This document shows positions 1 to 9,673 of a DNA stretch of 64,000 nucleotides, one piece after another; position 1 is the stretch's first letter; each line of letters begins with the position of its first letter. This DNA comes from Viridibacillus soli (lineage in GTDB: Bacteria; Bacillota; Bacilli; Bacillales_A; Planococcaceae). The notes below the pieces were generated by a model that had not been told where the DNA came from, ran no database searches, and worked only from the letters and a program-made list of their open reading frames with translations. The translations under genes and the position numbers were made by a program. The DNA lies in contig NZ_JAEOAH010000021.1 of NCBI RefSeq assembly GCF_016612995.1, positions 1 through 64,000 on the forward strand, read 5' to 3'.

Positions 1-1502
1 TGCCGTACGGATTGTAAAATAGCTTTTAAATTTGTGCCAATTGAGCTGACCGCTAGGCTTCCTTCCTTCACTTCAAGTGAACTTTCATTCATCTCTTTTA
101 CTACACTTTCTGCAGTGCTACTAAAGATTTGGATATGACTACGAATATCCTCTGCTGAGTTACGTGACATTTCAGCAAGTTTGCGTACTTCATCCGCTAC
201 AACTGCAAAACCTTTACCCGATTCACCAGCTCTTGCGGCTTCAATTGCAGCATTTAAAGCTAGTAAATTTGTTTGATCCGCAATACTTGTAATTACTTCA
301 ACCATTTCTTCAATCGAACGGAATTTATTGCCCAATTCTGTAACATGCTCTGCCGTTGATAAAACCGACTGCTCCACATTTTGGATTTGGTTAACAACCT
401 CTTGTGATTCCTTCACACTTGATTCTACTAAAGAGGTCATGTCAATCGATTCTTCTGAAATATTCGATGTAGAATCAGCCATTCTCTGAATACCGATGAC
501 CATTTCTCCCATTGCATTTATCACTTCACCATTATTTTGCTTCTGCTGCTCACTACCTGATGCAATTTGCAAAATACTATCGGCAACTTCATTATTCGAT
601 GTATGAACTGTTTGTGCAGATACACCAATTTGGTCAATTACTTTCTTCAGTTCTTCGGCTGTAAAAAATACCTCTGTAAAAGTACCTTTTAGCTTTGTCA
701 AAGCTCCCGAAAATGCAACTTCAAAACGAGTAATTTCATTGTTCCCTTTAAATTTCACTGACTCTAGTTTTTTCTCAGCACCAACAATATTACCATCTGC
801 AAATTGCACTACAGCTTCCTGCAGAATAGTTAAAGGCTGTAGCGTACTATTAGTATAACGACGAATAAAGAATATTAAAGCCGCTCCGATTAATAAAATA
901 GTGCCTATTGCAATTGGCAGAGTTGACTGTAAAATTTCTGATTTCACAGATTTTACATCATCTGCTGCGATATCAACTCCAATGAGTCCAATTGTCTTAC
1001 CATCTGCATTTTTCATAGGAACGACTGCAGATAGTAAATCTCCAAAACCTTCAAAGTATTCAATCTCTGAATGATAATGACCATCCTTATTAATTGTATC
1101 CATAACGTCATCGTCAAATGTCGGTTCATCAGAACCAATCGACACATCATCAACCTCTTTAGGCCAACCATCGACTAACATTTTTGCGGTTCCACCTTTT
1201 TCTACCACCGTCATCGTATATAAATAAAGGACACCATTCTTCTCGCGAATATCGTTCAATTCATCACGTAGCTCCCAATATAAATCAGACTCCACCGGGT
1301 TATCCAAAATTCCCTGAAATTTCTCTGCATCTAACTGGGACGCAACATTATTCCCAATACGGACGACCTGACTCCTCATCGTCTTGTCCACTGACTTAGT
1401 TGTATTTGAATATAAAGTTAGCGAAAACGCTGCAATTACTAGTGCGATGATAATTACTATAAACACAAAAACTTTATTACTTAACCTAGACATTCCATTC
1501 AT
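1..1502 (-). CDS. Methyl-accepting chemotaxis protein, 3' end outside window
   Basis: Transmembrane chemoreceptor feeding the CheA/CheW kinase. Only the first 500 codons lie in the window; the frame is still open at base 1. The start at 1502 ([10 protein letters not shown]) follows a GGAGAG site. An N-terminal membrane segment (about residues 10-30) is followed by an extracellular region of roughly 150 residues with a Cache-like run ([10 protein letters not shown]), a second membrane segment near residue 190, a linker, and the cytoplasmic signalling domain with the hallmark tip [20 protein letters not shown]. No adaptation or Che gene lies beside it, so it looks like a stand-alone receptor. 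The ligand cannot be read from sequence. Family assignment is firm. Confidence 0.95.
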   Translation of the reverse strand, partial: MNGMSRLSNKVFVFIVIIIALVIAAFSLTLYSNTTKSVDKTMRSQVVRIGNNVASQLDAEKFQGILDNPVESDLYWELRDELNDIREKNGVLYLYTMTVVEKGGTAKMLVDGWPKEVDDVSIGSDEPTFDDDVMDTINKDGHYHSEIEYFEGFGDLLSAVVPMKNADGKTIGLIGVDIAADDVKSVKSEILQSTLPIAIGTILLIGAALIFFIRRYTNSTLQPLTILQEAVVQFADGNIVGAEKKLESVKFKGNNEITRFEVAFSGALTKLKGTFTEVFFTAEELKKVIDQIGVSAQTVHTSNNEVADSILQIASGSEQQKQNNGEVINAMGEMVIGIQRMADSTSNISEESIDMTSLVESSVKESQEVVNQIQNVEQSVLSTAEHVTELGNKFRSIEEMVEVITSIADQTNLLALNAAIEAARAGESGKGFAVVADEVRKLAEMSRNSAEDIRSHIQIFSSTAESVVKEMNESSLEVKEGSLAVSSIGTNLKAILQSVR

Positions 1503-1747
1503 CCCATACTCTCCTCTACAAGATACCTATAATGAATTTACGTAATAAAAAAAATATCCCTACATATTACCTATAATATACTATTATTCATTGATTTTGA
1601 ACTACATAAGTTATATTTCTATTGTTTTATAAATTCTTATTATTTTATCTAAACTTATATATAACAATATCTTATATAAATTTCGTTATAAAGTACTAAA
1701 ATAACTCCTTACTAAAAAACAGTGCGACAGAACATTTGAACAAAGTC

Positions 1748-1788
1748 AAAAAGAGTTACCCTCCAACTATTAGTGGGTAACTCTTTTT
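1748..1788 (-). terminator. Intrinsic terminator
   Basis: A 14-bp perfect stem (left arm 1748-1761, right arm 1775-1788, 13-nt loop) ends in a run of five T on the minus strand. It lies just downstream of the minus-strand gene ending at 1910 and upstream of the chemoreceptor. The rest of the 1503-1909 gap is AT-rich and shows no other convincing feature. Confidence 0.8.
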
Positions 1789-1909
1789 CAATTTGTTCTA
1801 TTTCGGCACGTACTTATATTTCTTTATCTAAAAATCAGTTGCGGAATACATCGATTTATAGAAAATGATCCTTTCCAGAATTAAACAACATGAGTAAATA
1901 AAACACTGC

Positions 1910-2410
1910 TTATTGGAATATGTAGTTTTCCAATAGCAGTTCAGAATGTTCAATATCCTCCGATAAACTTTGTACTTCTAAATAGTAATCCCCTTCATCT
2001 AAGTCTATCGTTTTTTTTATATCTCCATTGCTTTCAGTATCGATCAATAAATTTAGTTTGCTGTATTCAGATTTAGGCTTTTTGCCATACACGATGAATG
2101 AATTTTTGTAATGCTCATAGCCTTGTATATCCTCACCAGATTTAACCGCGATTACATTATTTCCATTTAATACGGCAAATCCCAATTTTTCATTTCCTAC
2201 TCTGAAAAGAACTACTTTATGCGTTTGGTCAATGCTCTTTTCCTTTTCTATATTCTTCACTTTAATTTTATCTTCAGCAAATGCCTCAATTTTTTCTTTT
2301 AAGTCGCCTTTATTATGATCTGAAGTTGCTTCTTCACTTGTATTCATATAAAAAACTACACCTACACCACTTACAATAAGCAAAGCTATCGCAAGAAGGA
2401 TTTTCTTCAT
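1910..2410 (-). CDS. Hypothetical membrane-anchored or secreted protein
   Basis: A 166-residue protein I do not recognise. Residues 1-22 form a lysine-led hydrophobic segment (MKKILLAIALLIVSGVGVVF) that acts as a signal anchor or signal peptide; there is no lipobox cysteine. The rest is charged, with a lysine/glutamate-rich stretch near 30-60 and then beta-rich sequence, so it is predicted to be exposed outside the membrane. An AGGAG site seven bases upstream supports the start. It is flanked by its own terminator (1748-1788) and by the terminator of the next gene, so it is probably monocistronic. No function is proposed. Confidence 0.7.
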   Translation of the reverse strand: MKKILLAIALLIVSGVGVVFYMNTSEEATSDHNKGDLKEKIEAFAEDKIKVKNIEKEKSIDQTHKVVLFRVGNEKLGFAVLNGNNVIAVKSGEDIQGYEHYKNSFIVYGKKPKSEYSKLNLLIDTESNGDIKKTIDLDEGDYYLEVQSLSEDIEHSELLLENYIFQ

Positions 2411-2485
2411 CCGTCACGCTCCTGACCCGTTTAAACTGTAAAACACTTATACACTACAATATGAAACGACCCAACTTTTTATGGC

Positions 2486-2534
2486 AAAAAAAGTGCTGGA
2501 CTTTATACAATTACACTGCACAAATCCGCACTTT
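2486..2534 (-). terminator. Intrinsic terminator after the YdbC-like gene
   Basis: On the minus strand AAAGTGC at 2528-2534 pairs with GCACTTT near 2490-2496, with a partial inner stem, followed by a run of seven T. It sits about 30 bases past the stop at 2565. Confidence 0.6.
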
Positions 2535-2564
2535 AATGTTGCCATAAACGACATCTTATTCTAT

Positions 2565-2786
2565 TTAAGTATTCAGCCCTTGCAGAGCCTTCTTCAAAGC
2601 TTGCAATTCATCTGTACTCAGCGTAATACCCTTGCCCATCTTCGCATGATCCTCAGACCAATCACGTAGATCATACTTTGGCGCACGCCCATTCCAACTA
2701 ATCAAATTTAATTCCTTTTGCCAACCTTTAGCACCTTCTGAAAGTACTGCGATGTTTTCTACGATTTCGTATTTAAGTTCTGGCAT
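2565..2786 (-). CDS. YdbC/PC4-like nucleic-acid-binding protein
   Basis: A 73-residue protein resembling the YdbC family, the bacterial relatives of the eukaryotic coactivator PC4/p15 that bind single-stranded DNA as dimers. The pattern LISWNGRAPKYDLRDW, then KMGKGITLS and a C-terminal helix (ELQALKKAL) is the usual family layout, and the length is right. The start at 2786 has an AGAGGAGG site. It appears to be transcribed alone, ending at the hairpin at 2486-2534. The role in this organism is unknown; ssDNA binding during replication or transcription is a family-based inference. Confidence 0.8.
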   Translation of the reverse strand: MPELKYEIVENIAVLSEGAKGWQKELNLISWNGRAPKYDLRDWSEDHAKMGKGITLSTDELQALKKALQGLNT

Positions 2787-2862
2787 TTGGTTTGCCTCCT
2801 CTGTTTTTTCTTTACTTCATAATTTCGAACCATACAGTTAGCTAAAAAGTCTATTTTGACTA

Positions 2863-2997
2863 CTATTCTTTTACTAAGTAATCATAAATATTAGGAGTAA
2901 GTGGGTGTTCCATAATCATTTTCATATGAACTACTGACACTGTTTTCCCTTTTTTATTTTCCACTAATTCCATTTGGGCGCTAACGGGGTAACTCAT
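2863..2997 (-). CDS. Possible small ORF or gene remnant (44 aa)
   Basis: Between the YdbC-like gene and dpaL lies a minus-strand frame starting MSYPVSAQMELVENKKGK and ending YDYLVKE. An alternative start four codons upstream (3009) is also open, and a stop occurs five codons further up. There is no good ribosome binding site for either start. The composition is protein-like rather than random, so it may be the tail of a decayed gene. I do not recognise the family. Confidence 0.25.
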   Translation of the reverse strand: MSYPVSAQMELVENKKGKTVSVVHMKMIMEHPLTPNIYDYLVKE

Positions 2998-3047
2998 CAC
3001 AATTACCATTTCCCAAAAATTACTTCAGCAGAGATTGACTGCAATAT

Positions 3048-4241
3048 TTAACCCTCCCAAACAATCCCCCGATAACTTTCCACATCCGTATCTCCTTCAG
3101 TACTAATGACTAATACACGTGAGTTTTCATCAAGTGAAATGTCTGCACAAGCACTCGCATTATATTTTCTTAAATAATATAGCAATCCAAGTGTCACTGC
3201 TCCTGATTCTCCCGAGATGATGGTCGGGTCTCCTTGTAGCGGATTGCCGTAAATGCGCATACCGAGTGCAGCTACGGCATCAGGGCATGAGAAGGTGGCA
3301 GTGGCGTATTGTCGAAGGATGCGGAAGGCTCTAGTGTTTGGTTCGCCACATGCCAGCCCTGCCATAATTGTTGTCAAGTCTCCTCCTACAATTTCCCTTG
3401 TAGCTTCTGGTGTTATGAAGGACTTGTAGTAGCAATCGGCTTGATTGGGTTCTACGATAACAATTGTTGGTGGATTATCGGGGTATTTTGCAAAGAAAAA
3501 GGCTGCAATTGCTGCTGCAAATGAGCCAACTCCCGCTTGTAAGAAAATATGGGTTGGTAGTTGACCACCATCTTGCTCTAGCTGCTCCGTGATTTCCTTT
3601 GCCATTGTGGCATAACCTTGCATAATCCAAAGTGGGATGTCTTCATACCCCTCCCAAGCTGTATCTTGAACCATAATCCAGTTGTTTTGTTCAGCAAGTT
3701 CTGCACACATGCGAACGGTGTCATCATAGTTCATCTCTGTGATGTCGGCTGTGGCTCCTTCATTTCTAATAGCTTGCAGACGTTGTTTTGACGATCCCTT
3801 TGGCATATAAACGATAGCAGACTGACCTAATTCTCTTGCTGCCCATGCAATGCCCCGCCCGTGATTGCCATCTGTTGCTGTAATGAATGTTAAGTTACCT
3901 ATCTTTTCTTTCAACTCTGCTGATTGCAGCATTTCAAAAGAAAGATTTTCAATATCCATTTCTAATCGTTCGGCAATATATTTTCCGATGGAGTAAATAC
4001 CACCCATTACTTTAAAAGCATTGAGACCGAATCGATAGGATTCATCTTTAACCCGGATATCTGAGACATTTAAATAGTTGGCTAATTGTCCGAGTTGATG
4101 TAGTGGAGTTTCTGTATAAGCCGGGTGTGTTTTTTGAAATGCATGAACATTTGAGATATTTGTGGCTTCGAAATACTGGAGTTCTTCCATACTATAAGTT
4201 GGTGAATAGAAATTGTTTTTTACCCATTTTACTTTTTCCAT
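3048..4241 (-). CDS. dpaL: Diaminopropionate ammonia-lyase
   Basis: PLP enzyme (EC 4.3.1.15) that splits 2,3-diaminopropionate to pyruvate and two ammonia. The cofactor lysine is Lys77 in LNAFKVMGG, the same position as in the E. coli enzyme; the catalytic-loop motif ATDGNHGRG is at about 122-130 and a glycine-rich phosphate-binding loop (QAGVGSFAAA) near 235. The length of 397 residues is full for the family. The start follows AAGGGAG at six bases. It stands alone, unlike the E. coli yge cluster, and may serve catabolism of D/L-diaminopropionate or detoxification of toxic amino acids. The neighbouring genes do not indicate a pathway. Confidence 0.9.
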   Translation of the reverse strand: MEKVKWVKNNFYSPTYSMEELQYFEATNISNVHAFQKTHPAYTETPLHQLGQLANYLNVSDIRVKDESYRFGLNAFKVMGGIYSIGKYIAERLEMDIENLSFEMLQSAELKEKIGNLTFITATDGNHGRGIAWAARELGQSAIVYMPKGSSKQRLQAIRNEGATADITEMNYDDTVRMCAELAEQNNWIMVQDTAWEGYEDIPLWIMQGYATMAKEITEQLEQDGGQLPTHIFLQAGVGSFAAAIAAFFFAKYPDNPPTIVIVEPNQADCYYKSFITPEATREIVGGDLTTIMAGLACGEPNTRAFRILRQYATATFSCPDAVAALGMRIYGNPLQGDPTIISGESGAVTLGLLYYLRKYNASACADISLDENSRVLVISTEGDTDVESYRGIVWEG

Positions 4242-4322
4242 ATGAATCTCCCTTTTTACATTTATTATATAATTTTAGGCGTGTTAATCAACCAATTTTA
4301 ACCATTATCAATAAAGTGGTAG

Positions 4323-4365
4323 GTTGATTTCCGCTACGGGATACTCGCTTTCCGCTACAATCAAC
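4323..4365. repeat. Miniature copy of the GTTGATTTCC...AATCAAC repeat
   Basis: It begins GTTGATTTCCGCTACGG, contains CGCTTTCCGC and ends AATCAAC, so both ends match those of the 125-bp repeat at 25870-25994, but most of the interior is missing. It looks like an internally deleted copy. Confidence 0.6.
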
Positions 4366-4707
4366 TAAAAAACGGAATAACATATGTTAGTATTGAACAT
4401 AAAAAAAACATTTTAACGGTAAATAGCAACCTAATATTCCCCTAATCAACATACCTGATATAATTTAATTATAACAAATAGATGGATGTTAGATACTTTC
4501 GTTTAACCATGGAATAAACAATCTATTACTGATAAATGAGGAACTAATTCCATAATCACGGGACAAAACAAAACCACATTTTTGTTGAAATTTAGATATA
4601 GTTATACACAATCACCTAGAAGATGTAACTATCTGAATAAGGGAGCTTTCCTAATAATCAATATTAGAATCACGGAGATATCTTCGTTTTAAAAAATAAA
4701 AGGAGCG

Positions 4708-4734
4708 TCTCTAAGTCAAAAATAGACTTAGAGA
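4708..4734 (-). terminator. Terminator for the siderophore operon
   Basis: A perfect 10-bp stem (4708-4717 with 4725-4734) and a 7-nt loop, followed on the minus strand by CGCTCC and then a T-rich run. It is about 210 bases past the esterase stop and is the first good terminator for that operon. Confidence 0.6.
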
Positions 4735-4950
4735 TAGCCCCATTGAAAAGTTTATATTTTTCACACAATGCGCATAGTACTGAAAATAGGACAAGGTATG
4801 CAAACTTCTTCGATTTACCCACCATTCAAACACAAACTCCAAGGTGAGGTTTCGCCAAAATCATCCTAATAGAATGCCCTAACTTAACTGACATGCTACA
4901 GACCAATGTTTATAAATCATGTCCAAATCGCAGTTATTTCAAAATCTTTA

Positions 4951-5754
4951 CTAGTATTTACTTGCAAAGCGGATTACTCTACTCATGACTGTAGGCACGA
5001 CAGATGCATGATTTTCTTCCGGAGCACAATAGAATTCACATTCCACATGGGCTTGTTGATCCTCTTTTAACTTGTTTACTACTTGTATTGCATCATCGAC
5101 CATAAATCTCTCACATTCACCTACTGCAACAAAAAGGTGCCTTTTCTCATACTCTTTCAATTGGTTAAGAAACTGTTCCATATAAGTTAAAATTTCATGA
5201 TCATTCCACCAGATTGATGGACTTAAAGCAAGATAAGTCTGGAAAGCATTTTGTTTTGTAAAGAGTGTCCATAATGTAAATAAACCGCTAAGAGAATGTC
5301 CAAACAATGCTTGTTTCTCTTTATTAATAGTATAGCGGCCTTCTATTTCAGGCTTTAACTCTAACTCGATGAAATCAAGAAAACTCTGTGCTCCTCCGTG
5401 GTTACCAATATCGAAACCTTTTAGACGATCTGGATAAACATACTCTTCTGCAGGTGCAGTAAAGTCATAGAATCGTCGTTTGGATGCTTCCTTATCCTTT
5501 TCTTGATGCCCAATGCCTACAACAATAGCTTCATTTACTAAAGTTTTTGGCTCATTTTTAGATTGCAAGCGTACAACATCTTGTGCAAATTGGAAGTATG
5601 AGTTTCCATCTAGTATATAAATAACAGGGTAACCATCTATAGGTGGCGAGGATTTAGGCAAGGACACTTTTATATCATATGAATAATCCATTTTATTGGA
5701 ATAGTATAACCATTGTTCTGTATTATCTTGAGTAATTTTACTTACTGTCTTCAT
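4951..5754 (-). CDS. Siderophore esterase (BesA/IroE-like alpha/beta hydrolase)
   Basis: Cytoplasmic esterase expected to hydrolyse an imported ferric siderophore and release iron. The serine nucleophile sits in FGHSLSGLF (Ser154); the likely acid is in AVGECER near 205 and the histidine in EENHASVVP near 245. The N-terminal YILDGNSYF matches the family. An AGGGAGGA site supports the start. It is the last gene of the Fur-controlled uptake operon, 11 bases after the ATPase, which fits substrate release after import. BesA acts on bacillibactin trilactone; whether this enzyme prefers catecholate trilactones or another ester siderophore is not shown by the sequence. Confidence 0.85.
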   Translation of the reverse strand: MKTVSKITQDNTEQWLYYSNKMDYSYDIKVSLPKSSPPIDGYPVIYILDGNSYFQFAQDVVRLQSKNEPKTLVNEAIVVGIGHQEKDKEASKRRFYDFTAPAEEYVYPDRLKGFDIGNHGGAQSFLDFIELELKPEIEGRYTINKEKQALFGHSLSGLFTLWTLFTKQNAFQTYLALSPSIWWNDHEILTYMEQFLNQLKEYEKRHLFVAVGECERFMVDDAIQVVNKLKEDQQAHVECEFYCAPEENHASVVPTVMSRVIRFASKY

Positions 5755-5765
5755 TAAGATCCTCC

Positions 5766-6566
5766 CTATTCCTGCTCTAGAAATGTATCATATCCAAAAC
5801 ACACTGGAGCCCCGTTTTCAGGGTCAATCATGATGCGTGCATCGATACTGAATACTTGCTTTAATACATCTTTTGCTAGAATTTCTTTCGGCGAACCAAC
5901 AGTAACGATTTCTCCTTCTTTCATTGCGATTATTTCATGAGAAAAACGAGCCGCATGATTGATATCATGTAATACCATTATCACGGTGCAATGATGCTCT
6001 TTATTTAGACGCTCTACAATCTTTAGTACTTCAAGTTGGTGCGCAAGATCTAAATAAGTCGTTGGTTCATCCAACAGCAAAATACTTGTTTCTTGTGCAA
6101 GAGCCATCGCTAGCCATACCTTTTGGCGTTGACCACCTGAAAGTTGGGCAATTTCACGGTCACGAAAAGCAGTCGTTTTCGTTATATCCATTGCCCACTC
6201 AATCACTTCAATATCTTTACTCGATAAAGTGCCTACGTTTTTTCGATGAGGAAAGCGACCATAAGAAATAAGTTCTTCCACTTTTAATTGTAAAGGCGCT
6301 TCTGGATTTTGAGATAGAAGCGCTAGTTGCTTTGCAATTTCCTTAGTCGAAATCAACTTCATGTCTTGTTCCTGCAAAAAAACTTCACCACTTTGTTGCT
6401 TTAAAATACGCCCAATTGTTTTCAATAAGGTAGATTTACCACAACCATTCGGACCTATAATTGTTGTTATTTGCCCTGCTTTAATTGTCGTATTCAAGTC
6501 TGAGAAAACAGTGAACTTTTCATAACCTGTCGTTAACTTTTGCGCTCTAATAATATTTGACACCAT
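5766..6566 (-). CDS. Iron-siderophore ABC transporter ATPase (FecE/YusV-like)
   Basis: ATP-binding subunit energising the two FecCD permeases encoded just upstream. Walker A is GPNGCGKST (residues 38-46), the signature LSGGQRQKVW is near 142, Walker B ILLLDEPTT near 160, and the switch histidine lies in VLHDINHA. The 266-residue length is normal. An AGGAG site lies about nine bases before the start. It lies 15 bases after the permease stop and 11 bases before the esterase, within one operon. In Bacillus subtilis the shared ATPase YusV is encoded away from its permeases; here it is co-transcribed. Confidence 0.93.
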   Translation of the reverse strand: MVSNIIRAQKLTTGYEKFTVFSDLNTTIKAGQITTIIGPNGCGKSTLLKTIGRILKQQSGEVFLQEQDMKLISTKEIAKQLALLSQNPEAPLQLKVEELISYGRFPHRKNVGTLSSKDIEVIEWAMDITKTTAFRDREIAQLSGGQRQKVWLAMALAQETSILLLDEPTTYLDLAHQLEVLKIVERLNKEHHCTVIMVLHDINHAARFSHEIIAMKEGEIVTVGSPKEILAKDVLKQVFSIDARIMIDPENGAPVCFGYDTFLEQE

Positions 6567-6581
6567 CTATTGGTTCTCCTT

Positions 6582-7613
6582 TTACGCTTTTGATTTAACT
6601 AATAAATATAGAAAATAAGGAACACCAATAATTGCCACAATGATACCTACTGGAATTTCTGCAGGAGCGAAAACTGTTTTTGCAATGTAATCAGAAAAAA
6701 TGACTAACAGCATTCCAACTGCCGCGCTCGTAGGAATGACATAACGATGCTGTATACCAACAAGCTGTCTAGCGATATGAGGAGCCATCAATCCGATAAA
6801 GGAAATACTACCTGATACGGCCACACATGCACTAATCACACCAATACTGCATAAAAGCAATATCGATTTCTCTTTTTCAATTTCAATACCAAGACTTTTA
6901 ATGGTTGCTTCTTCAAGCTGTAAATAATCTAATAAATAAGCTTTTTTGTAGATTACGGGTATTAAAATTAGAAGCCAGGGTAACATGGCAACGATGAAAA
7001 TCCAGTTTGCATTATAAATACTTCCAGTCATCCAAACTGTCGCCATTTCAAAATCGCTTTCACGCATTTTCAGAGATATATACATTGAAAGAGCACCAAA
7101 TCCTGAACTAATGGCAATACCCGTTAAAATTAGGCGCTGCGTATCCAATTTTCCATTTCTCCACGAAAAGCTATATATGATAATTGCAGCAATTACCCCT
7201 CCAACAAATCCAAACAAAGGCATCAATAAGATTGATAACCAATTGGAGCTACTAGATGCAACTAGCTGCATGTGAAAAAGAAACATGAATATTACAATAG
7301 AAGTACCCGCACCAGCGTTGATACCTAATATCCCTGGATCAGCTAGGCCGTTTCTTGTGATACCTTGAATAACCGTACCTGCGATTCCTAATCCAAGACC
7401 TACAAGCGCCGCAATAACAATTCGCGGAAGGCGAAATTGAAAGATGACTAAATCAAAATCATTGTTTGGATTAATTCGTAACAATGTTGTGACAACATCT
7501 TTAATCGACATATCGAAGGTGCCATTTGTAATATGAATGTACATAGCTATAAAAATAAGCGAAATAGCAGCAGAAGACGTCATCAAAAAGCGTTTACGAT
7601 ATTGTTTATGCAC
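6582..7613 (-). CDS. FecCD-type siderophore permease
   Basis: Inner-membrane subunit of the iron-siderophore importer. Nine to ten hydrophobic segments span the 343 residues. Family motifs are visible: RLPRIVIAALVGLGLGIAG near 45, GLADPGILGINAGAG near 90, and GSISFIGLMAPHIAR near 270, the loop that contacts the ATPase. Its start lies inside the preceding permease gene (8-bp overlap), so the two are probably translationally coupled and form the usual heterodimer. The closest layout I recall is YfiZ/YfhA of Bacillus subtilis, which import hydroxamate siderophores such as schizokinen. The substrate here is inferred only. Confidence 0.92.
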   Translation of the reverse strand: MHKQYRKRFLMTSSAAISLIFIAMYIHITNGTFDMSIKDVVTTLLRINPNNDFDLVIFQFRLPRIVIAALVGLGLGIAGTVIQGITRNGLADPGILGINAGAGTSIVIFMFLFHMQLVASSSSNWLSILLMPLFGFVGGVIAAIIIYSFSWRNGKLDTQRLILTGIAISSGFGALSMYISLKMRESDFEMATVWMTGSIYNANWIFIVAMLPWLLILIPVIYKKAYLLDYLQLEEATIKSLGIEIEKEKSILLLCSIGVISACVAVSGSISFIGLMAPHIARQLVGIQHRYVIPTSAAVGMLLVIFSDYIAKTVFAPAEIPVGIIVAIIGVPYFLYLLVKSKA

Positions 7614-8637
7614 GACTATCTCCTCCTCTCGTACGAATTAAATAGAGGAAGAAAGGTACACCAATTAACGATGTAACGACACCAACTGGTGTTTCAAACG
7701 GAAAGTTAATGAAGCGACTACCCACGTCACAAAGTGCTAAAAATACCCCTCCAATAATCGCAGAGCAAGGAATAACAAAGCGATAATCAACACCTACAAT
7801 AAATCTCGTAATATGTGGAATAATCAATCCTACAAAGCCAATTTTCCCAACGAGCGCCACTGCAGTCCCAGTTAAACAGATGACTATCAATATACTAATA
7901 AACTTTACCCATTTTGTACGCTGGCCAAGACTAATCGAAATATCTTCACCAAGTGATAAAATAGTAATTGATTTAGCAATATACAGGGCTAATAGAAGTC
8001 CAACTAAACCAAATGGTATGGCCAGTAAAAGAATGTCGGGGTCCACTTTATGAATTTTCGCATTGTACCAAAAACTTATGTTTTGTGAAATTTGAAAGTA
8101 TGTAGCAAGTGCAGCTGATATACTGCTCAAAAATGTTCCAATAACTGTACCGATAATGGCCAATCTTACAGGAGATAGACCATTTCTCATAAAGGAACCA
8201 AAACCAAATACAATCCCTGCTCCAACAGCTGAACCAACCATAGAGAAAATGATTAGATTGAAATTAGACATATCAGGATAAAAGATCATACAAATTGTGA
8301 TTACAAATGCTGAACCATCCGTTACACCCATAATAGAAGGGGAAGCAAGATAATTTCTTGTCATCCCCTGCATAATAGCACCTGATATTGCGAGAAATGC
8401 TCCTACAAGCAGAGCAGCAAAGACGCGTGGCAAACGGGATTGCATGATAATATTATGGTCAACATTTCCCGAATCAAATTGTGTAATGGCTAGCCAAATT
8501 GTCGTGATATCAATATCCTTTGTGCCGTATAAGATTGATAATGCAATAGTAATTACGATGAAGAGTGGTGCGGTACCTATAATTAGAATTGGTACAAATT
8601 TAGATTTCTTTATTTCATTAATCATAGACTTACACAT
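7606..8637 (-). CDS. FecCD-type siderophore permease
   Basis: Second permease subunit (343 residues), with the same family motifs as its partner: SRLPRVFAALLVGAFLAISG near 67, GTAVALVGKIGFVGLIIPH near 268 and RFVIPCSA. Its ATG overlaps the stop of the binding-protein gene in a TAATG junction, so it is tightly coupled to it. The two permeases are clearly paralogous but divergent. They should assemble with the YusV-like ATPase and the lipoprotein into one importer. Confidence 0.92.
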   Translation of the reverse strand: MCKSMINEIKKSKFVPILIIGTAPLFIVITIALSILYGTKDIDITTIWLAITQFDSGNVDHNIIMQSRLPRVFAALLVGAFLAISGAIMQGMTRNYLASPSIMGVTDGSAFVITICMIFYPDMSNFNLIIFSMVGSAVGAGIVFGFGSFMRNGLSPVRLAIIGTVIGTFLSSISAALATYFQISQNISFWYNAKIHKVDPDILLLAIPFGLVGLLLALYIAKSITILSLGEDISISLGQRTKWVKFISILIVICLTGTAVALVGKIGFVGLIIPHITRFIVGVDYRFVIPCSAIIGGVFLALCDVGSRFINFPFETPVGVVTSLIGVPFFLYLIRTRGGDSRA

Positions 8638-9596
8638 TATTTCGATAGATTTTCAACAGCTACATTTAAGAATTTTTCTTTACTCCAAGCTGTACCACCT
8701 TGTGCCATAGGTTCTACTACATTCACAAATACTTTGTCGTTTTTAGCAGCTTTAATGCTCTTGAAGATAGGGTTTTTTAATACATCATCTAATGCAGCAG
8801 TTTTTCCATCATTTTCGCTTTTCTCGAATTGCAAGAAAATAATATCAGGATTTACATCAGCCAAAGTTTCAATTGAGATCTCTTCTTGAGCAGCAGTTTT
8901 AGTAATTAGTTCAGGAACTTCTAATCCCAAATCCTCATAAATAACGGGATTCAAATACACACCAGCTGGATAAACAAACATGCTATTGGCACGGATACGT
9001 ATTACAAACACATTCTTGTCTTTAACATTTTCAGCAACTTTAGTTTTTGCAGCTTCTGCATCTGTTTTGTAATCGTTAATAATTTTTTCCGCTTCAGATT
9101 CTTTACCTGTCAACTTACCCATTAAGAGTAGATTATCTTCCCAATCCGTAGAAATATGTGATACGGGAATCATCGTTCCAATTTTATTTAACTGCCCAAC
9201 CACTTCATCTGGATATTTTGATGAACCTAAAATAACATCTGGCTTTAATTTTAAAATAGTTTCATAGTTCGGTTGCATTTTTTCACCAATTGAAGTTGCA
9301 CCTGCTAAATCAGTAGCAAGGTATTCTGGTAGTTTACCAGCAGTTGTTACCGCTCCAAGTGGCTTTACACCAAGTACTGCTGCATCTTCCATAGATTCTA
9401 AACTTGCAGCAATAATATTATTTACTTTAGATGGTAAAGTATATGATTTATCTAGATATGTAATTGTTTGTTCTTTTGAAGCTGCTTCTTCCGTTTCTGC
9501 TGCTTTACTATCCTCTTTTTTCGGTGTTGTTTCTTTTCCTCCACAAGCTACTAAAAATACTGCTAATCCAAATATCCAAAATTTATTCATTTTCAT
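8637..9596 (-). CDS. Iron-siderophore-binding lipoprotein (YfiY-like)
   Basis: Extracellular solute receptor of the importer. The N terminus (MKMNKFWIFGLAVFLVACGG) is a lipoprotein signal with lipobox FLVAC, so the mature protein is anchored through its cysteine. A charged linker follows, then a periplasmic-binding-protein fold of the TroA/FhuD type with typical segments (NIIAASLESMEDAAVLG, LKPDVILGSS). An AAGGAG site precedes the start. It is the first gene of the operon and lies directly behind a perfect Fur box, so it is predicted to be derepressed when iron is short. Confidence 0.92.
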   Translation of the reverse strand: MKMNKFWIFGLAVFLVACGGKETTPKKEDSKAAETEEAASKEQTITYLDKSYTLPSKVNNIIAASLESMEDAAVLGVKPLGAVTTAGKLPEYLATDLAGATSIGEKMQPNYETILKLKPDVILGSSKYPDEVVGQLNKIGTMIPVSHISTDWEDNLLLMGKLTGKESEAEKIINDYKTDAEAAKTKVAENVKDKNVFVIRIRANSMFVYPAGVYLNPVIYEDLGLEVPELITKTAAQEEISIETLADVNPDIIFLQFEKSENDGKTAALDDVLKNPIFKSIKAAKNDKVFVNVVEPMAQGGTAWSKEKFLNVAVENLSK

Positions 9597-9658
9597 CAGA
9601 CAATTCTCCTTTATTTATCAATTGATATAAGTAGGCCTACCTATATATCCATAAACAC

Positions 9659-9673
9659 TGATAATGATTATCA
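9659..9673 (-). promoter_or_regulatory. Fur box of the siderophore operon
   Basis: TGATAATGATTATCA is a perfect 7-1-7 inverted repeat, the Bacillus Fur consensus. It overlaps a possible minus-strand promoter (TTGATA, 17-nt spacer, TGGATA). It is nested in a wider dyad: AACACTGATA at 9654-9663 pairs with TATCAGTGTT at 9675-9684. Confidence 0.88.

Larger units (their letters stand above)
4242..4950. other. Gene-poor intergenic stretch
   Basis: About 700 bases without a supportable gene between dpaL and the esterase. It holds a 43-bp miniature copy of a Bacillaceae repeat (4323-4365) and a hairpin terminator (4708-4734). The remainder is AT-rich, with only short frames of about 30 codons that have no ribosome binding site. 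Confidence 0.5.

Noticed and set aside
2481-2669. 62-codon plus-strand frame
   Set aside because: It overlaps the terminator and 3' end of the YdbC-like gene and has no ribosome binding site.
4765-4866. 33-codon plus-strand frame beginning MRIVLKIGQGM
   Set aside because: No ribosome binding site and no resemblance to a known protein. It lies in decayed intergenic DNA.
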